Part shown: one piece after another, positions 12,226 through 23,889 of the stretch
Position numbering within the stretch: the stretch's first letter is position 1
How the letters are laid out: every line of letters starts with the position of its first letter
NCBI GenBank assembly: GCA_019454045.1
Contig: SKCR01041558.1
Location: 45,704-109,703 of the forward strand
Length of the DNA: 64,000 bases
Direction: 5' to 3'
DNA from: Zanthoxylum bungeanum
Taxonomy: Eukaryota > Streptophyta > Magnoliopsida > Sapindales > Rutaceae
Notes under the pieces: model-generated
Told to the model about the DNA's origin: nothing
Database searches by the model: none
Seen by the model: the letters and a program-made list of their open reading frames with translations, nothing else
Translations under genes and position numbers: made by a program

Positions 12226-12375
12226 GGTGAAGATTTCCCAAAATCTGAGCCGACCATCAATCATCCAAATCCGGATCCTCCAAAAGGATCCTCCCCTGGC
12301 TGCATCTGTGTGACTGCCTACGTACCCTAAGTTGGGATCAAGCCAATCGTAGTTCTCTATATCTTCCCACTCTGA

Positions 12376-13881
12376 CTATGTGGAGAGTTTTGTCATTCCG
12401 GCTATGGCACGACAAATTTCAAGCTTCTCCTTCGGTAAAACCTTCGTGAACATATCGGCACCGTTGTCGTCGGTGTGAATTTTCCTGAGTTCTAACAGCC
12501 TTGAGCTCAGGACGTCCCGTATCCAGTGATACCTCACATCGATATGTTTTGACCTCGAATGAAAGGTGGAATTTTTACCGAGATAGATAGCACTCTGGCT
12601 ATCGCAGTACAAAATGTACTTCTCTTGCTTGAAACCCAATTCTTGGACGAATGTCTTCATCCACAGCAATTCCTTGCAAGCTTCTGTAGCTGCGATGAAT
12701 TCTGCCTCTGTTGTAGAAAGTGCAACACACCTCTGCAACCTCGACTGCCATGCCACAGCTCCTCCTGAGAGAGTAATCAGATACCCCGAAGTAGACTTTC
12801 GGGTATCCACATCTCCTGCCATATCTGAATCGGTGTAGCCTATCAACACTGGTTCATTGCTTCCAAAATACAGCCTCATTTTGGATGTGCCTCGAAGATA
12901 CCGCATGATCCATTTGATCGCATTCCAGTGTTCCCGTCCTGGGTTTGACATAAACCGGCTGACCAATCCAACTGCGTGTGCTAAGTCTGGCCTTGTGCAC
13001 ACCATGGCATACATAAGACTTCCCACTGCTGAGGTGTATGGAACCTGTTTCATTTCCTCCTTCTCTGACTCAGTAGAGGGACTCTGTCTCGTACTCAATC
13101 TAAAGTGGGTAGCAAGAGGAGTGCTAACCGCTTTAGCCTTGTCCATCTGGAATCTCTGAAGTACCTTCTCGATGTACTCCTCCTGTGACAAGTATAATCT
13201 CCTGGCTTTCCGATCACGGCCGATCCTGATGCCAAGAATCTGTTTAGCTGGCCCCAAGTCTTTCATCTCAAAAGACTTACTCAGTTGCTGCTTCAAATTA
13301 TCAATCCTCGATTGATTCCGGCCAACTATCAACATATCATCTACATATAACAGTAAGATGATAAAGTCATCGTCAGAGAATTTCTGAACGAATACACAAT
13401 GGTCTGAAGTAGTCTTCTTGTATCCTTGCTCCCCCATAACTGACTCAAACTTCACGTACCACTGTCTCGGTGCCTGTTTCAAACCGTATAGGCTTTTTCT
13501 GAGTCTGCACACATGGTCCTCTTTACCTCTGACTCTGAAGCCTTCTGGTTGCTCCATATAAATTTCTTCTTCCAGGTCTCCGTGAAGAAATGCGGTCTTG
13601 ACATCCATCTGCTCAACTTCCAGGTCGAGGCTTGCTGCTAAGCTGAGTACCACTCTGATGGATGACATCTTCACAACTGGAGAGAAGATTTCATCGAAGT
13701 CAATGCCTTTCCTTTGATTGAATCCCTTGACAACTAGTCTGGCTTTGTACCGGGGTTGTGAAGTATTCTCCTGTTGCTTCATCCTGTACACCCATTTGTT
13801 CTTCAAAGCCCGTTTGCCTCTTGGCAATTTCACCAACTCAAAAGTGTGATTGTCATGCAAAGATTTCATCTCATCTTGCAT
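12376..13881 (-). CDS. Tnt1-like pol: reverse transcriptase and RNase H
   Basis: 501 uninterrupted codons. RT starts with the copia wording MQDEMKSLHDNHTFELV and has [11 protein letters not shown] and the catalytic YVDD within LLLYVDDMLIVG. RNase H shows GYTDSDMAGD, LSTTEAEFIAATEA and YCDSQSAIYLGKN, and ends with the normal copia terminus (DMFTKVLPKEKLEICRAIAG). No internal stop, so this half of the polyprotein could be active. It is separated from the upstream part by a one-base frame change around 13875. Confidence 0.92.
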   Translation of the reverse strand: MQDEMKSLHDNHTFELVKLPRGKRALKNKWVYRMKQQENTSQPRYKARLVVKGFNQRKGIDFDEIFSPVVKMSSIRVVLSLAASLDLEVEQMDVKTAFLHGDLEEEIYMEQPEGFRVRGKEDHVCRLRKSLYGLKQAPRQWYVKFESVMGEQGYKKTTSDHCVFVQKFSDDDFIILLLYVDDMLIVGRNQSRIDNLKQQLSKSFEMKDLGPAKQILGIRIGRDRKARRLYLSQEEYIEKVLQRFQMDKAKAVSTPLATHFRLSTRQSPSTESEKEEMKQVPYTSAVGSLMYAMVCTRPDLAHAVGLVSRFMSNPGREHWNAIKWIMRYLRGTSKMRLYFGSNEPVLIGYTDSDMAGDVDTRKSTSGYLITLSGGAVAWQSRLQRCVALSTTEAEFIAATEACKELLWMKTFVQELGFKQEKYILYCDSQSAIYLGKNSTFHSRSKHIDVRYHWIRDVLSSRLLELRKIHTDDNGADMFTKVLPKEKLEICRAIAGMTKLST

Positions 13882-14423
13882 GGCTTCCTCCCACTTTTCT
13901 CTGTCATCTGTTCCACAGCCTCCTGATAGCTCTCGGGTTCTCCCCCGTCAGTAAGCAGCACATACTCATATGCAGAGTATTTGGTTGAAGGTCGCTTCTC
14001 TCTGTCTGACCTTCTCTGTGGAACTGTTGGTGTAGTTTCTGGTACTGGTGGTTGATCATGATCATCATCTCTGGGAGCTTCATCACCTGTACCCTCATGT
14101 CTGGGAACCTCATCTTCAACTCGTACTGGCACCGGTGTATGAGGTTCTGGATTCACATTTCTGTATTGCTGGGGCATTGTCTTCATATCCTTCCGGATAT
14201 CTTCTATGGTCTGGTCTTCAACAAAGACAACATCTCGGCTTCTGACAATCTTCTTCTCCACAGGATCATAGAGTTTGTAGCCGAAATCATCCTGACCATA
14301 GCCAATAAAGACACACTGTCGCGTCTTTGCATCAAGTTTGGATCTCTCGTCCTTTGGGATGTGTACATAAGCTTTGCACCCAAAGACATGCAAGTGTTCA
14401 TAAGACACTTCTTTCCTGTCCAA
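13866..14423 (-). pseudogene. Tnt1-like pol: integrase C-terminal domain and linker
   Basis: Begins in the copia integrase C-terminal wording (VSYEHLHVFGCKAYVHIP, FIGYGQDDFGYKLYDP, RSRDVVFVED), passes an acidic, Pro-rich linker and ends at the RT start. It overlaps the neighbouring frames at both ends by tens of bases. This is expected of one polyprotein split by single-base indels. Confidence 0.9.
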
Positions 14424-16090
14424 GCTTGGTTAGGAACATTACCTTTCAGTGCGACCGCTGGGGACATGTTCAAAACATGTACAGTTGTGTTGAGTGCCTC
14501 CCCCCAAAATGTCTTCGGCAGCTTGGCTTGTGACAGCAAGCTTCTGACCCTTTCGCACAAGGTTCTGTTCATCCTCTCAGCTAGGCCATTCAGCTGAGGT
14601 GTCTTCGGAGGTGTCGTTTGATGTCTGATTCCTTGCGTCTTGCAGTACTGATCAAACGGACCTCTATATTCTCCACCGTTGTCTGTTCTGATGCATTTGA
14701 GTTTCTTACCGGTTTCTCTCTCCACCAGGGCGGGAAACTCCTTGAACACTCCCAGCACTTGGTCTTTTCTCTTCAAGGTGTATGCCCATGTCTTCCTTGA
14801 ATGATCATCAATGAATGTCACAAAGTAAAGTGACCCACCAAGTGTTCGTGTCTGCATCGGACCACATACATCTGAATGTATGAGATCTAGTACCTCCGGT
14901 TTCCGTTGAGGCGGGGAGCTCTGGAAGGACACTCTGTTCTGCTTTCCAGCCATGCAGTGTTCACACTTCCGTAAGTGTGAGTTCTTTAATTCCGGAAGAA
15001 CATTCCTCCTGCGTAGTATTTCCATCCCCGTTTGACTCATGTGACCGAGCTTTTTGTGCCATAGCTCGGCTGCCTCATTACTGTTGACTGTATTTATGCT
15101 ACTATTTGTAATCTTAGCATGCATCAAATACAAAGTTGAATCCTTCTTACCTCGTGCCACGACCATTGATCCTTTAGTGAGCTTCCAGCATCCGTCACTA
15201 AAGGTGCTGCAGAAACCTTCATCATCCAGCTTGCCTGTTGAGATCAGGTTTAACCGGATGTCTGGGATGTGCTTGACTCCCTTCAACACTAGCCTTGTCC
15301 CGTTGTCTGTTTCAAGGCAGATGTCACCAATACCGACGGCTTTGGACTGTCCGTCATTCCCCATCCTTACAGCACCGTAGTCTCCTGGTGTGTAAGATGA
15401 AAAGAAGTCTCTGCGAGATGTGGCGTGTATGGATGCGCCACTATCTATCACCCAACTGGTCTCGTGGCTGGCAAGATTCACAACATCTTCTTCATATATT
15501 ATGAAGAACTGTTTGGAGGTATTGTCGGTGGTGGTAGCGACTCTTTCTTGATTAGAGTCACCATCTCTTCTGGACTGCTCGTTCTTCAGTTTGTAGCAAT
15601 CCCTCTTCATATGGCCTTTCTTTTTGCTGTAATAGCACTCAATATCTCTTGTTTTTGATTTACCCCGGTTCTTGTCTGGTCTACCTGGGCCTCGGCTTTT
15701 ACTCCTCCCCCATCTGGTGGACTTCTCTGTCACTAGAGCTTCTGAGGTTGAGGCTGATGCTGACTCTTGCATTCTCGTCCTCTTTTCTTCTCTCTCGAAG
15801 ATCCTGGTCTTTGCCATCTCCATAGTGACTTTCCCATCTGCGGCTGAATTGATCACCGTAGATCTGAACATTTCCCAAGATTCCGGTAACGTATTAAGGA
15901 GTATTAAGCCATTTACCTCATCTCCGAAGTCTATGCCCAATCCAGACAATTCCTTCATGGTTCCGAGGAAATCGTTGATATGGTCCGCCACAGCTGTACC
16001 CTCCTGGTATTTCAAACCCATCATCTTCTTGATGTAGTACAGCTTGTTGTTGCCAGTCTTTGCTCGAAAAGCTCCTCCAGCTTTCTCCAT
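14204..16090 (-). pseudogene. Tnt1-like gag (C-terminal part), protease and integrase core
   Basis: 628 codons. The Gag part has the UBN2 wording (ADHINDFLGTMKELSGLGI) and a zinc knuckle whose second Cys is replaced by Ser (CYYSKKKGHMKRDC). Protease site WVIDSGASIHAT. Integrase zinc motif LWHKKLGHMS...CEHC, then HSDVCGP, IRTDNGGEY and GLAERMNRTL with the third acidic residue. It lacks the Gag start because of a frame change near 16060; the true polyprotein starts at 16338. Confidence 0.92.
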
Positions 16091-16338
16091 AAAACACGTG
16101 CATTTATCTCTTCACTGACATGGTTCACGATACTGTCGTCGATCCACTGACGAATAGTACTGCATGTTTTCTGGTGAAGATTAGCCCACTTCTCATCGGT
16201 CATTCCTTCTGGTTTCTGCTCCAGAAACACCGATCCATCATAGTCCTTCACATACAGAAGGTCTTTCATCCTTCCTCTCCATGTGAAATAGTTTGTACTG
16301 GTTAACAAAATCATTTTTCCGTTGCTCCCCTCCATCAT
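16021..16338 (-). pseudogene. Tnt1-like gag N-terminus
   Basis: Starts at the ATG at 16336..16338 and reads FTWRGRMKDLLYVKDY, the typical copia Gag opening. The Gag continues in another frame in 14204..16090. It is the natural start of the element polyprotein. Confidence 0.88.
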
Positions 16339-16435
16339 AAAAATTCTAAGCAGAATTTCAAAAAACGGACCTCACCGTTGCGTCCGGAATGGTCGAAAAT
16401 GGTGGAAATGACACTTCGTTTGTCAAAATCCGACA

Positions 16436-16640
16436 CAGGGACTAATTTGCAAATTCCAGAAATTACAGGGGTCAACGTGCAATTTCCGAAAGTTCAGGGG
16501 CCAAAGTGAAAATACGGAAACCTTCAGGGACTAATATGCAATTTCCAAAAAGTCCAGGGACTAAATTGAAAATTTCTGAAAGTATAGGGGCTAAATTGTA
16601 ATTTCCAGAAAGTTCAGGGACCTATCTGAAATTTACCAGG
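16436..16640 (-). repeat. 30-bp tandem repeat in leader of Tnt1-like element
   Basis: About six to seven units with an exact 30 bp spacing of the word CAGGG (or TAGGG) followed by (A/G)CTAA/CCAAA and AATTTCC. It lies in the transcribed leader between primer site and gag. Units differ by scattered substitutions but almost no length change. Confidence 0.85.
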
Positions 16641-16752
16641 CACGCTGACGTGGCTGACACGTGTCGCTGACGTGGCTGCTGACTGGGCTGCTGACTGTGC
16701 AGGACCTGCTGACGTGGCGGCTGACTGGACGCTGACGTGTCGCCACGTGTCG
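16641..16752 (-). promoter_or_regulatory. cluster of TGACGTG and CACGTG boxes in leader of Tnt1-like element
   Basis: TGACGTGG at 16646, 16668 and 16710, TGACGTGT at 16733, the perfect palindrome GACACGTGTC at 16656..16665, and CCACGTGT at 16743. These are the core words bound by plant bZIP factors (established knowledge). Their clustering inside 110 bp of a retroelement leader suggests a response module; function is inferred only. Confidence 0.6.
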
Positions 16753-17004
16753 TCTTCTTACTTGTCTGCGCGTGAAGCGCGTGACTGCGACTGGGGCGCG
16801 TGTCGTGCTCTCTGACCGGCGCGTGCGGCGCGTGAGGCTTCGTCCGTGCTCCGTTTGATCGCCGCGAAAAACCACCACCGTGCTCGTCTCGCCGTGAAAC
16901 GTCTGATGGTATGCTCAAAATCGATTTTCGACAACTTTTGTCGGAACCGATTTTCCGAACCGAATCTCCGTTACCGAGTTTCGGGATCCCTCCGAGTAAC
17001 CTTA

Positions 17005-17017
17005 GCTCCTGATACCA
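17005..17017 (-). other. primer-binding site of Tnt1-like element
   Basis: TGGTATCAGGAGC on the minus strand, two bases inside the 5' LTR: initiator-Met tRNA type. Confidence 0.9.
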
Positions 17018-17019
17018 CT

Positions 17020-17319
17020 TGTTGTGATAAAACACACACAATAGAGGAGATGTGAGAGAAAACTCTTCTTTTATTACACCACAAAAGAATTACAAAGCTT
17101 TATACAAAACTTAACAAAAAACCTCTCAACCCTCTTTACTCTCTATTTTTACTCACACATTTGAGATTTAGGGATGCTTACAATGGTCCTTAATGGCTCC
17201 TTATATAGAGTTAGAGATTGTGCAACTTTGCCTAACTTTCAAAGTTGCACAATGCCTAACTTTCAAATGCAACTTTGCCAAACTTTCAAACTTTGAAAGT
17301 TTGGCACCTTAGCACAACA
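17020..17319 (-). repeat. 5' LTR of Tnt1-like element
   Basis: 300 bp partner of 11912..12213. It is followed by the right TSD ATAAC at 17320..17324. Confidence 0.95.
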
Positions 17320-17324
17320 ATAAC

Positions 17325-18400
17325 TGAGTTTATTCAAATGTTTTAAAGATCTTAGAAATCATATATTTTGCATCACTTACATTTAAAATGGCTTAAAATA
17401 CTTAAGAAATATTTGCACTTTATTTGCACTAAAATGAATTTCAATGCACAAGTGTATCGAAAAATGATTTTGAAAAATTAGCAAAAGGTTGAAAATGTTT
17501 ACAGTTCAAACGGAACACAATTTCGATATGTAGAACCTTTGCTAGAGCCATATTACTACATCATTTAATATGTGCATTTTCTGCAGACCTGCACATTAGA
17601 AATATTCCATAAAATTCATCATAATATTTTTTAGGCTGAAATGTTTACAAATGATAGATCTATATGTCTAGTTTATGTAGAAATTTATGGATAATGATTT
17701 GGAATTTTCTAGAGCAAGTTAAGGCCAAAATACTTAAGGCTGTCAGGCTTGACTAATCATCAGAAAGTTGCTGAGACATGCATACCGGTCTCTGACATTG
17801 GCATATTGGTCCATGGAACTGGCATAGTGGTCCCAGAGGTCCCCCAATGTCATTTTTGGAGCTGTTTGAGTTGTAGACCAACATACCGGTCACATAATTG
17901 AAAAACGACTATAAACTACTAGTTTTGTAAAAAATCTATAAATTAATCATTTTTCTCACTTTTAACACATCTCTTGCACATATATTCACTCTAAACATGT
18001 CAAAACATTTTTGAGAGTTTATAAACATCTCCGGAGCATTTTGTCCACCATATTCTATTAAGTCTTCACTTACACCCTTACACTTATTAAGCTTACTATA
18101 CTTACATACTTCAAATATAAGTTCATAGACTCATTTAAATCACACCTGATTTCCTATAATTCCAATAAACTGTTAAACTAATTTTGCTTTTCAATTCTCT
18201 CAAATTTCTTTTATTCTAGAAAATTTTCATTTTAATCGTCATTATTTGAATTAAACTATTTTGATATGTTTTCGGTTATTACAAAAATCAATCATTTCTA
18301 CATAAATTTATTTTATTTAAATATCTTAATTAATAAATTGACAATAAAATAACTAATTATGTGAAATCATTTTAAAAAATGGAACAAAATTAATTGAAGA
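17325..18400. other. non-coding DNA with scattered ATACCGGT words
   Basis: No gene seen. Words of the CATACCGGT/CATATTGGT type recur at 17780..17900, and the same word family is dense at 38580..38910. This hints at two remnants of one old repeat. The stretch continues the DNA left of the copia insertion at 11911. Confidence 0.35.
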
Positions 18401-18409
18401 AATATTCCA

Positions 18410-19020
18410 CCATAAAAGTGATGTCCAATAAATATATGATCAATGAACTTGTTCCACTTGAAGTATACTACATCTACATGTTCTGCTTTAATAATTTCGA
18501 GATAGATATATTACGAGATTGAAACGAATTTTGACAGTGGTTAATAAGAAAAAGCCTTGTAACATGCCTATAAGATAAAACAAAGCTTAGAGTTAAAAAA
18601 AAAAAAAAGCATAAAATACGTTAAGAAATATTTGTTCAATCATAAAAGAGATGCCCAATAATACATGAATAGATGTCCCTTTTGTTCTGCTTTAATAATT
18701 TTGGCATATCCATTACTATTATAGTTTGAGATTGAAAAGAAAATGACAGAACTTAATAGGAAAAAACTTTTAAGATGCCTAATATAAAGATAAAACAAAT
18801 CTTCAGTGAACAAGGATAAGAACATATATAAAGTAAAACCGAAAGAACACCAAATATGATAAGAAATATTGTTCGACTAAAAAGGAAAGCCAATAAATAT
18901 AAATGGACTTCCACTTCCTAATATTATAAAAATGGATTGTTCCACTTTTAAAACTTTTGTATATATATATATACATGTATACTTTGAGATTGAAAAGAAT
19001 ATTCACATAGCTTAATAGGA
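18410..19020. repeat. tandem ~230 bp units (left part of array)
   Basis: Units beginning (G)CCCAATAA near 18423, 18652 and 18889 share the order: CCAATAA, TTGTTCCACTT, GAGATTGAAAAG, GACAGAGCTTAATAGG, AAGATAAAACAAAGC, AAGAAATATTGTTCGA. Spacing is 229 and 237 bp. The third unit is cut by the copia insertion at 19021 and resumes at 26993. The same unit occurs upstream of both small-protein genes. Confidence 0.75.
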
Positions 19021-19548
19021 TGTTAGGAAACATAATCCCTAATATATTACATGTTTGTCCTCTTAGGATCTAACCATACATGTATTACTAGTCCTAGATT
19101 TATTTACATGCTAATTGAAATAAATCTAAGTTAATCACAACACAATTGCATACCTTAAACTTGTAGAGACCTCTTAATCAAACTTAATGATTGCTTAACT
19201 CAATAAGCAAATGGTCTTATTTATAGGAGGGAAATCAAGTACTATTACCTCACATGCATGGATTACTATTAATCCTTGATTACTATTTAATCACATGCAT
19301 TGATTACTATTAATCACATGTATTTGGATGCATAATGACTTTCTCTAAACCTTCCAAAAATGTTACCATCATGGGTGTACCATTGTTCCCCAATTAACAT
19401 TTTACTAATTGTTGTTACTTAACAACTCTTGTTGTTACTTAATTATTCGATTAACAACTCTTGTTGTTACTTAATAATTTCAACATGAAATTATTACTAA
19501 TTGTTGTTATTTAACAACACAAATAATTAAAACAATTAATTTCCAACA
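19021..19548 (-). repeat. 3' LTR of third copia element
   Basis: 528 bp, TGTTAGGAAAC...TTTCCAACA. It contains repeated TTGTTGTTA(C/T)TTAA words. It is the partner of 26465..26992, from which it differs mainly by one-base indels. Confidence 0.94.
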
Positions 19549-20576
19549 TCTCCCACTCACACATGATGGGATCAACAATTTTTATTATCTCTACAAGAAT
19601 AATTCATACTTTGCAATTGTGTCGTGCGACCAGCATACTTCGAGAGCTCACTTGCTATACATCTGTTAGGAATATATAGCCGCTCGAAAAATGGATAGAA
19701 CCATAGTGGATTATGTATGCAGTATCCTCGATCATTTATCACATTAAATCTCTCTCGATCTCTTTTCGAATGTAATATTTATTTTGTATTCACAATCATG
19801 TTTGATCACATAGAACAACATAATTGGTCGACCAGTGAATACAAGCTAATGTGATATTACTCATATAATGATCTTTCTCATTTCTCGAATCTCTCAACTT
19901 TGATTCAATTCGCTTTTCCAGAGATGTTCTTTCAGATCGAATCTCTCATGATCTTTCAGCAACACTCCAAGATAGCGATCATCAAATCTAAGTTTTAAGA
20001 AGCAGACAAGAGTCTAAAGGGTACAATGTGAGATTGAAATAATCTCAAGGGTCTCACACAATATCAAGACTGAGATCTCTACTTGTATTACCCTCAATAG
20101 TCACAAATGTACACATGGTATGAAAACATGTGCTACGGTATTCTCTCCTTTCCCATGGAGCGCATGTCTCATAAAATACCGTACAGATTATAGTTCAGAC
20201 AAACACAATGTCTAACTCATAACTGACATTAAGACAAGTAAGGTGAAACGAACTTATTCACCTTAGGTCATATCACAGAGAAAGTGACCCCATAACGACA
20301 TTACTTAATTTTCAAGCTTGAGCTCTCTAAATTATCACTCAGATAATTAGCTTAAAAATTGTCTCATCTCCCATTAACACAAAGTAATGGAGGCGATTGC
20401 CCGTGTGAGAGGGCCAATCATTCACTTGTCCGACATACTTCTCATACTAACAAATAGTATATTTGTTTAAACATGTATCAACATAATAACATGTAAGCAT
20501 TGAACACAAATATCAATGAGTATTAACATTAGTAAACATTATTGGGGAAAAATACATATCATAATATGTAAGCACA
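19549..20576 (-). other. 3' untranslated region of third copia element
   Basis: About 1 kb between the RNase H stop and the LTR. It starts with the polypurine tract (GAGTGGGAGA on the minus strand at 19549..19558). No open frame of note; longer than usual for copia. Confidence 0.7.
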
Positions 20577-21302
20577 TTAACATCTACGCAATCCCTGAGT
20601 TTTTACATGTCTAACAAAGACATCTCTAGGAACAGGCTTGGTCAATGGATCTGCTACCATTTCTTGCGTAGAAATGTACTTCATGTTTACCTCTTCTCGT
20701 GCAACTATGTCTTTCACAAAGTTATATTTGGTATCTATATGTTTCGTTTTACAATGGAATTTTGGGTCTTTTGTGTAGGCTATCGCTGCTTCACTATCAC
20801 AGTTAACTAATACTGGACCAGAAGCTTCATTTGACATACCCAAATGATCCAAGAACCTTTTCAACCACACAGCCTCTTGTACTGCTGATGAAAAGGCCAC
20901 AAATTCAGCCTCCATTGTGGATAAGGCTATACAAGATTGTTTCTTACTGCTCCATGAAATGGCACCATTGTTTAGCAAGAAAACAAAACCGGAGGTAGAT
21001 TTTCTTTCATCTAAATCTCCTCCCCAGTCAGCATCAGTATAGCCTCTCAATTGCAGATCATTTCCTTGATAACACAATGAGTAATCAGCTGTCCCTCTCA
21101 GATACCTAAATATTCTTTTAACTGCTTTCCAATGTGCTAGTCCTGGATTGGATTGGTATCTACTTACCATTCCAACAGCGAAACAGATATCAGGTCTTGT
21201 ACACAACATTGCGTACATTAAACTTCCAACTGCATTTGCATAAGGAACTTTCTTCATTTGTTCCTTTTCCTGTGGAGTTTCAGGACACAATCTACGACTC
21301 AA
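20577..21302 (-). pseudogene. third copia element: RNase H end of pol
   Basis: 241 codons to the natural stop. It carries the RT-to-RNase H connection (YANAVGSLMYAMLCTRPDI) and RNase H motifs GYTDADWGGD, LSTMEAEFVAFSSA and VNCDSEAAIAYTKDP, and ends ADPLTKPVPRDVF. It follows 21299..21760 by a one-base frame change. Confidence 0.9.
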
Positions 21303-22092
21303 AGCTTCAGTTTTCGTGTGATAGGAGTATCAATGGGTTTGCAAGCCTGCATTTGGAAGCGTTCAAGAATTTTCTTTATATATGACTCCTGTGAAAGAGA
21401 TAATAAATTCTTTGAACGATTTCTTGAGATCTTAACCCCAAGAATATATGCAGCTTCACCCATATCTTTCATCTCGAAGTTAGATGATAACCATTCTTTA
21501 ATGTGTTTTACAAACTCCTTATCATTTCCGGCTATAAGTATATCATCCACGTACAAAGATAAGATAATGAACTTATCTTTATCTCTCTTGGTGTACACAC
21601 AATGATCCTCATCTATCATTGTGAAATCATTCGAAATGATTGTATTGTGGAATCGTATATACCATTGTCTAGACGATTGCTTGAGACCATATATAGACTT
21701 TAAAAGTCTACATACTTTCTCCTTTTCATTTTCTTTTATGAAACCTACTGGTTGTTCCATGTAGATTCTTCATCAAGTTCTCCATTGAGAAAAGCAGTCT
21801 TTACATCCATTTGATGTAATTCTAGATCCATACTTGCTACTATAGCCAGAATCAAGCGAATTGAGGTAAACCTTACAACAGGTGAAAAAGTCTCTTCGTA
21901 GTCAATTCCTTCCTGTTGCGTATACCCTTTTGCCACAAGTCGTGCTTTATATCTTTCGATATTGCCATCGGCATTACGCTTTATTTTAAGAACCCATTTG
22001 TTCTTAACAGCTTTACGTCCTTTGGGTAGATCAACCAATTCCCAAACTTGGTTGGACCTCATTGACTCCATCTCTTCTTCCATTGCTTTCAT
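21299..22092 (-). pseudogene. third copia element: reverse transcriptase
   Basis: Two overlapping open stretches (21745..22092 and 21299..21760) form the RT. The first has WVLKIKRNADGNIERYKARLVAKG-like wording and QMDVKTAFLNGELDEE. The second has MEQPVGF, YGLKQSSRQWY and the catalytic YVDD in LYVDDILIAGND. A one-base indel near 21755, inside a short run, splits them. Confidence 0.9.
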
Positions 22093-22801
22093 CCATTTTT
22101 CTTAGCAGGACACTGAAGAGCCTCTCTTATGTTTCTAGGTTCTTCATCATCTTGAGGTAGAATCATAAAGGTTTCTCCTTCGATATCGAAACGACGTCGA
22201 GGAATGCCTATACGATTACTACGTCGCAATTGGGATTCTAGTGGTGGAACTGATTCCTCACTTTCGATATTATTCCCATTTGGATCGTGCACATTGCTCC
22301 CACTAGGATTATGTACATCACTCCCACTCGGATCACGTAAATGAGACTCGTGTGAAACTAATTCATCATTTTGAGATTCATGTGAAACAGATTCATCATG
22401 TTTTCTCAAATTTCTCTCATCACTCCCACTTGAATTAGGTAAACCCGAGTGTTCACCAATCATGTGATCCATGTGATCTTGAGTTTCATATAGAGATAAA
22501 TCTTGACCTATCTCTCCCTGCTTAGGAAAATCATTTTCTAAAAATGTGATATCTCGTGATTCAAATTCTGTCACGCCTCCACTTTCATGTTCACCTATGC
22601 AAACATATCCTTTTGATTGTTCAGATATCTTATGAAGATACTCTTTTTTCCTCTTGGGCCTAACTTTCCATGTTCGTGAGAACGCACATGAACATAAGCC
22701 GCACAACCCCAAGGTTTTAGAAAGTGAATATCTGGTTTACGACCTGTCCATAACTCATATGGTGTGGTGGACAGATTTAGATGGCACTCGGTTAAGTACA
22801 T
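22089..22801 (-). pseudogene. third copia element: integrase C-terminal domain and linker
   Basis: Open stretches 22595..22801 and 22089..22712 read the integrase C-terminal wording (TPYELWTGRKP, LKPWGCAAYVHV) and a hydrophilic linker. The linker has repeated Ser-His-Glu-Ser and Pro-Ser-Gly-Ser motifs before RT. The two stretches overlap in shifted frames. Confidence 0.85.
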
Positions 22802-23870
22802 ATGTGGCAGTTAATAATGCATCACCCCAATAGGTTATAGGCAAATTTGCTTGTGCCATCATAGACCTAACCATCTCAAGAAGAGTTCTATTTCTTCTTT
22901 CCGCAACACCATTTTGTTGAGGAGTAGCAGGAGTAGTCAACTGACGACTAATTCCTTTTTCATCACATAATTCTCTGAACTGATCAGATAAGTACTCACG
23001 ACCACGGTCAGTGCGTAGTGCTTTAATTTTCTTGTCCAATTGATTTTCTGTCAAATTCATAAATTTCTTGAAACATTCTAATGCTTCGGATTTATGAGCA
23101 ATCAAATAGACATAACCAAAGCGAGTAAAATCATCTAAATGTGATGAAATAAGATGCTCATGCCTTGCCCTGACATTCATTGGACCACAGATATCTGAAT
23201 GAATTAATTGTAATGGAAATTCTGCTCTAGTCCTTTTTCCAAATGGTTTTCTCGCAGTTTTTCCTGCCAAGCAATATTCACAGGTTGACAATTCCACCTT
23301 CTCAATATTTCCCAGAAAGCCTTCTTTGGCTAATCTGTTCATTCTTTGCTGGCCAATGTGGCCAAGTCTAGCATGCCACACAGTTACATCACTATCATCA
23401 CTGACAGATGAAGTAACAAACGAAAAACCGGAATTGTGATTAAAACATTCAACATTTAATACAATAAAACCATCCAGAAAATAACCAGAACCATAGTGTA
23501 TTGTACCTAAGTACAAATCAACACCAAATTTATGGAAGTTCAAATTGAAACCTAAATTAACCAAAACCAACACAGAAACTAAATTTCGACGAATTTGTGG
23601 AGCAAACAATACATCATGTAGTAGTAAAGTTTTTCCACCATGCATGACTAACTTGCATGTTCCTATGCCTTTGACTTCAACCCGTGAGTTGTTGCCAACA
23701 TATATCCACTTCACCCCAGGTGAAATTCGTCGAAATTCCACGAAGGCATCTCTATCCTTCGCTACATGGTCTGTGGCTCCTGAGTCTACAGTCCACAAAG
23801 GATTAGATTCAGTTAGAAAGATTGAACTTGAAACACATATTTCATTTAAATATGCACGAAAGGTATTCAC
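22755..23870 (-). pseudogene. third copia element: protease and integrase core
   Basis: 371 codons. Protease site WTVDSGATDHVA near residue 28; integrase zinc motif VWHARLGHIG...CEYC; then HSDICGP, LRTDRGREY and GVAERRNRTL. It is joined to gag except for one frame change in an A run near 23910, where the zinc knuckle (KCFNCGKK...) is split. Gag and Pol therefore were one frame. Confidence 0.9.
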
Positions 23871-23889
23871 CTTTTTAGGCTCAGTGCAG

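Larger units (their letters stand above)
11912..17319 (-). mobile_element. Ty1/copia retrotransposon, Tnt1/Tork-like, young
   Basis: A complete 5408 bp minus-strand element: two ~300 bp LTRs that differ by only about two one-base indels, a perfect 5 bp TSD (ATAAC), a tRNA-iMet primer site, a polypurine tract, and one gag-pol polyprotein. The polyprotein is broken only by what look like single-base frameshifts (near 16060, 14300 and 13875). The protease, integrase and RT wording closely follows the Tnt1 type. The near-identical LTRs mean a very recent insertion. Confidence 0.95.

Noticed and set aside
16622..17041. 139-codon minus-strand Arg/Ser/His-rich open frame
   Set aside because: It lies in the leader over the GC-rich TGACGTG cluster; length and composition follow from the repeats and not from a protein family.
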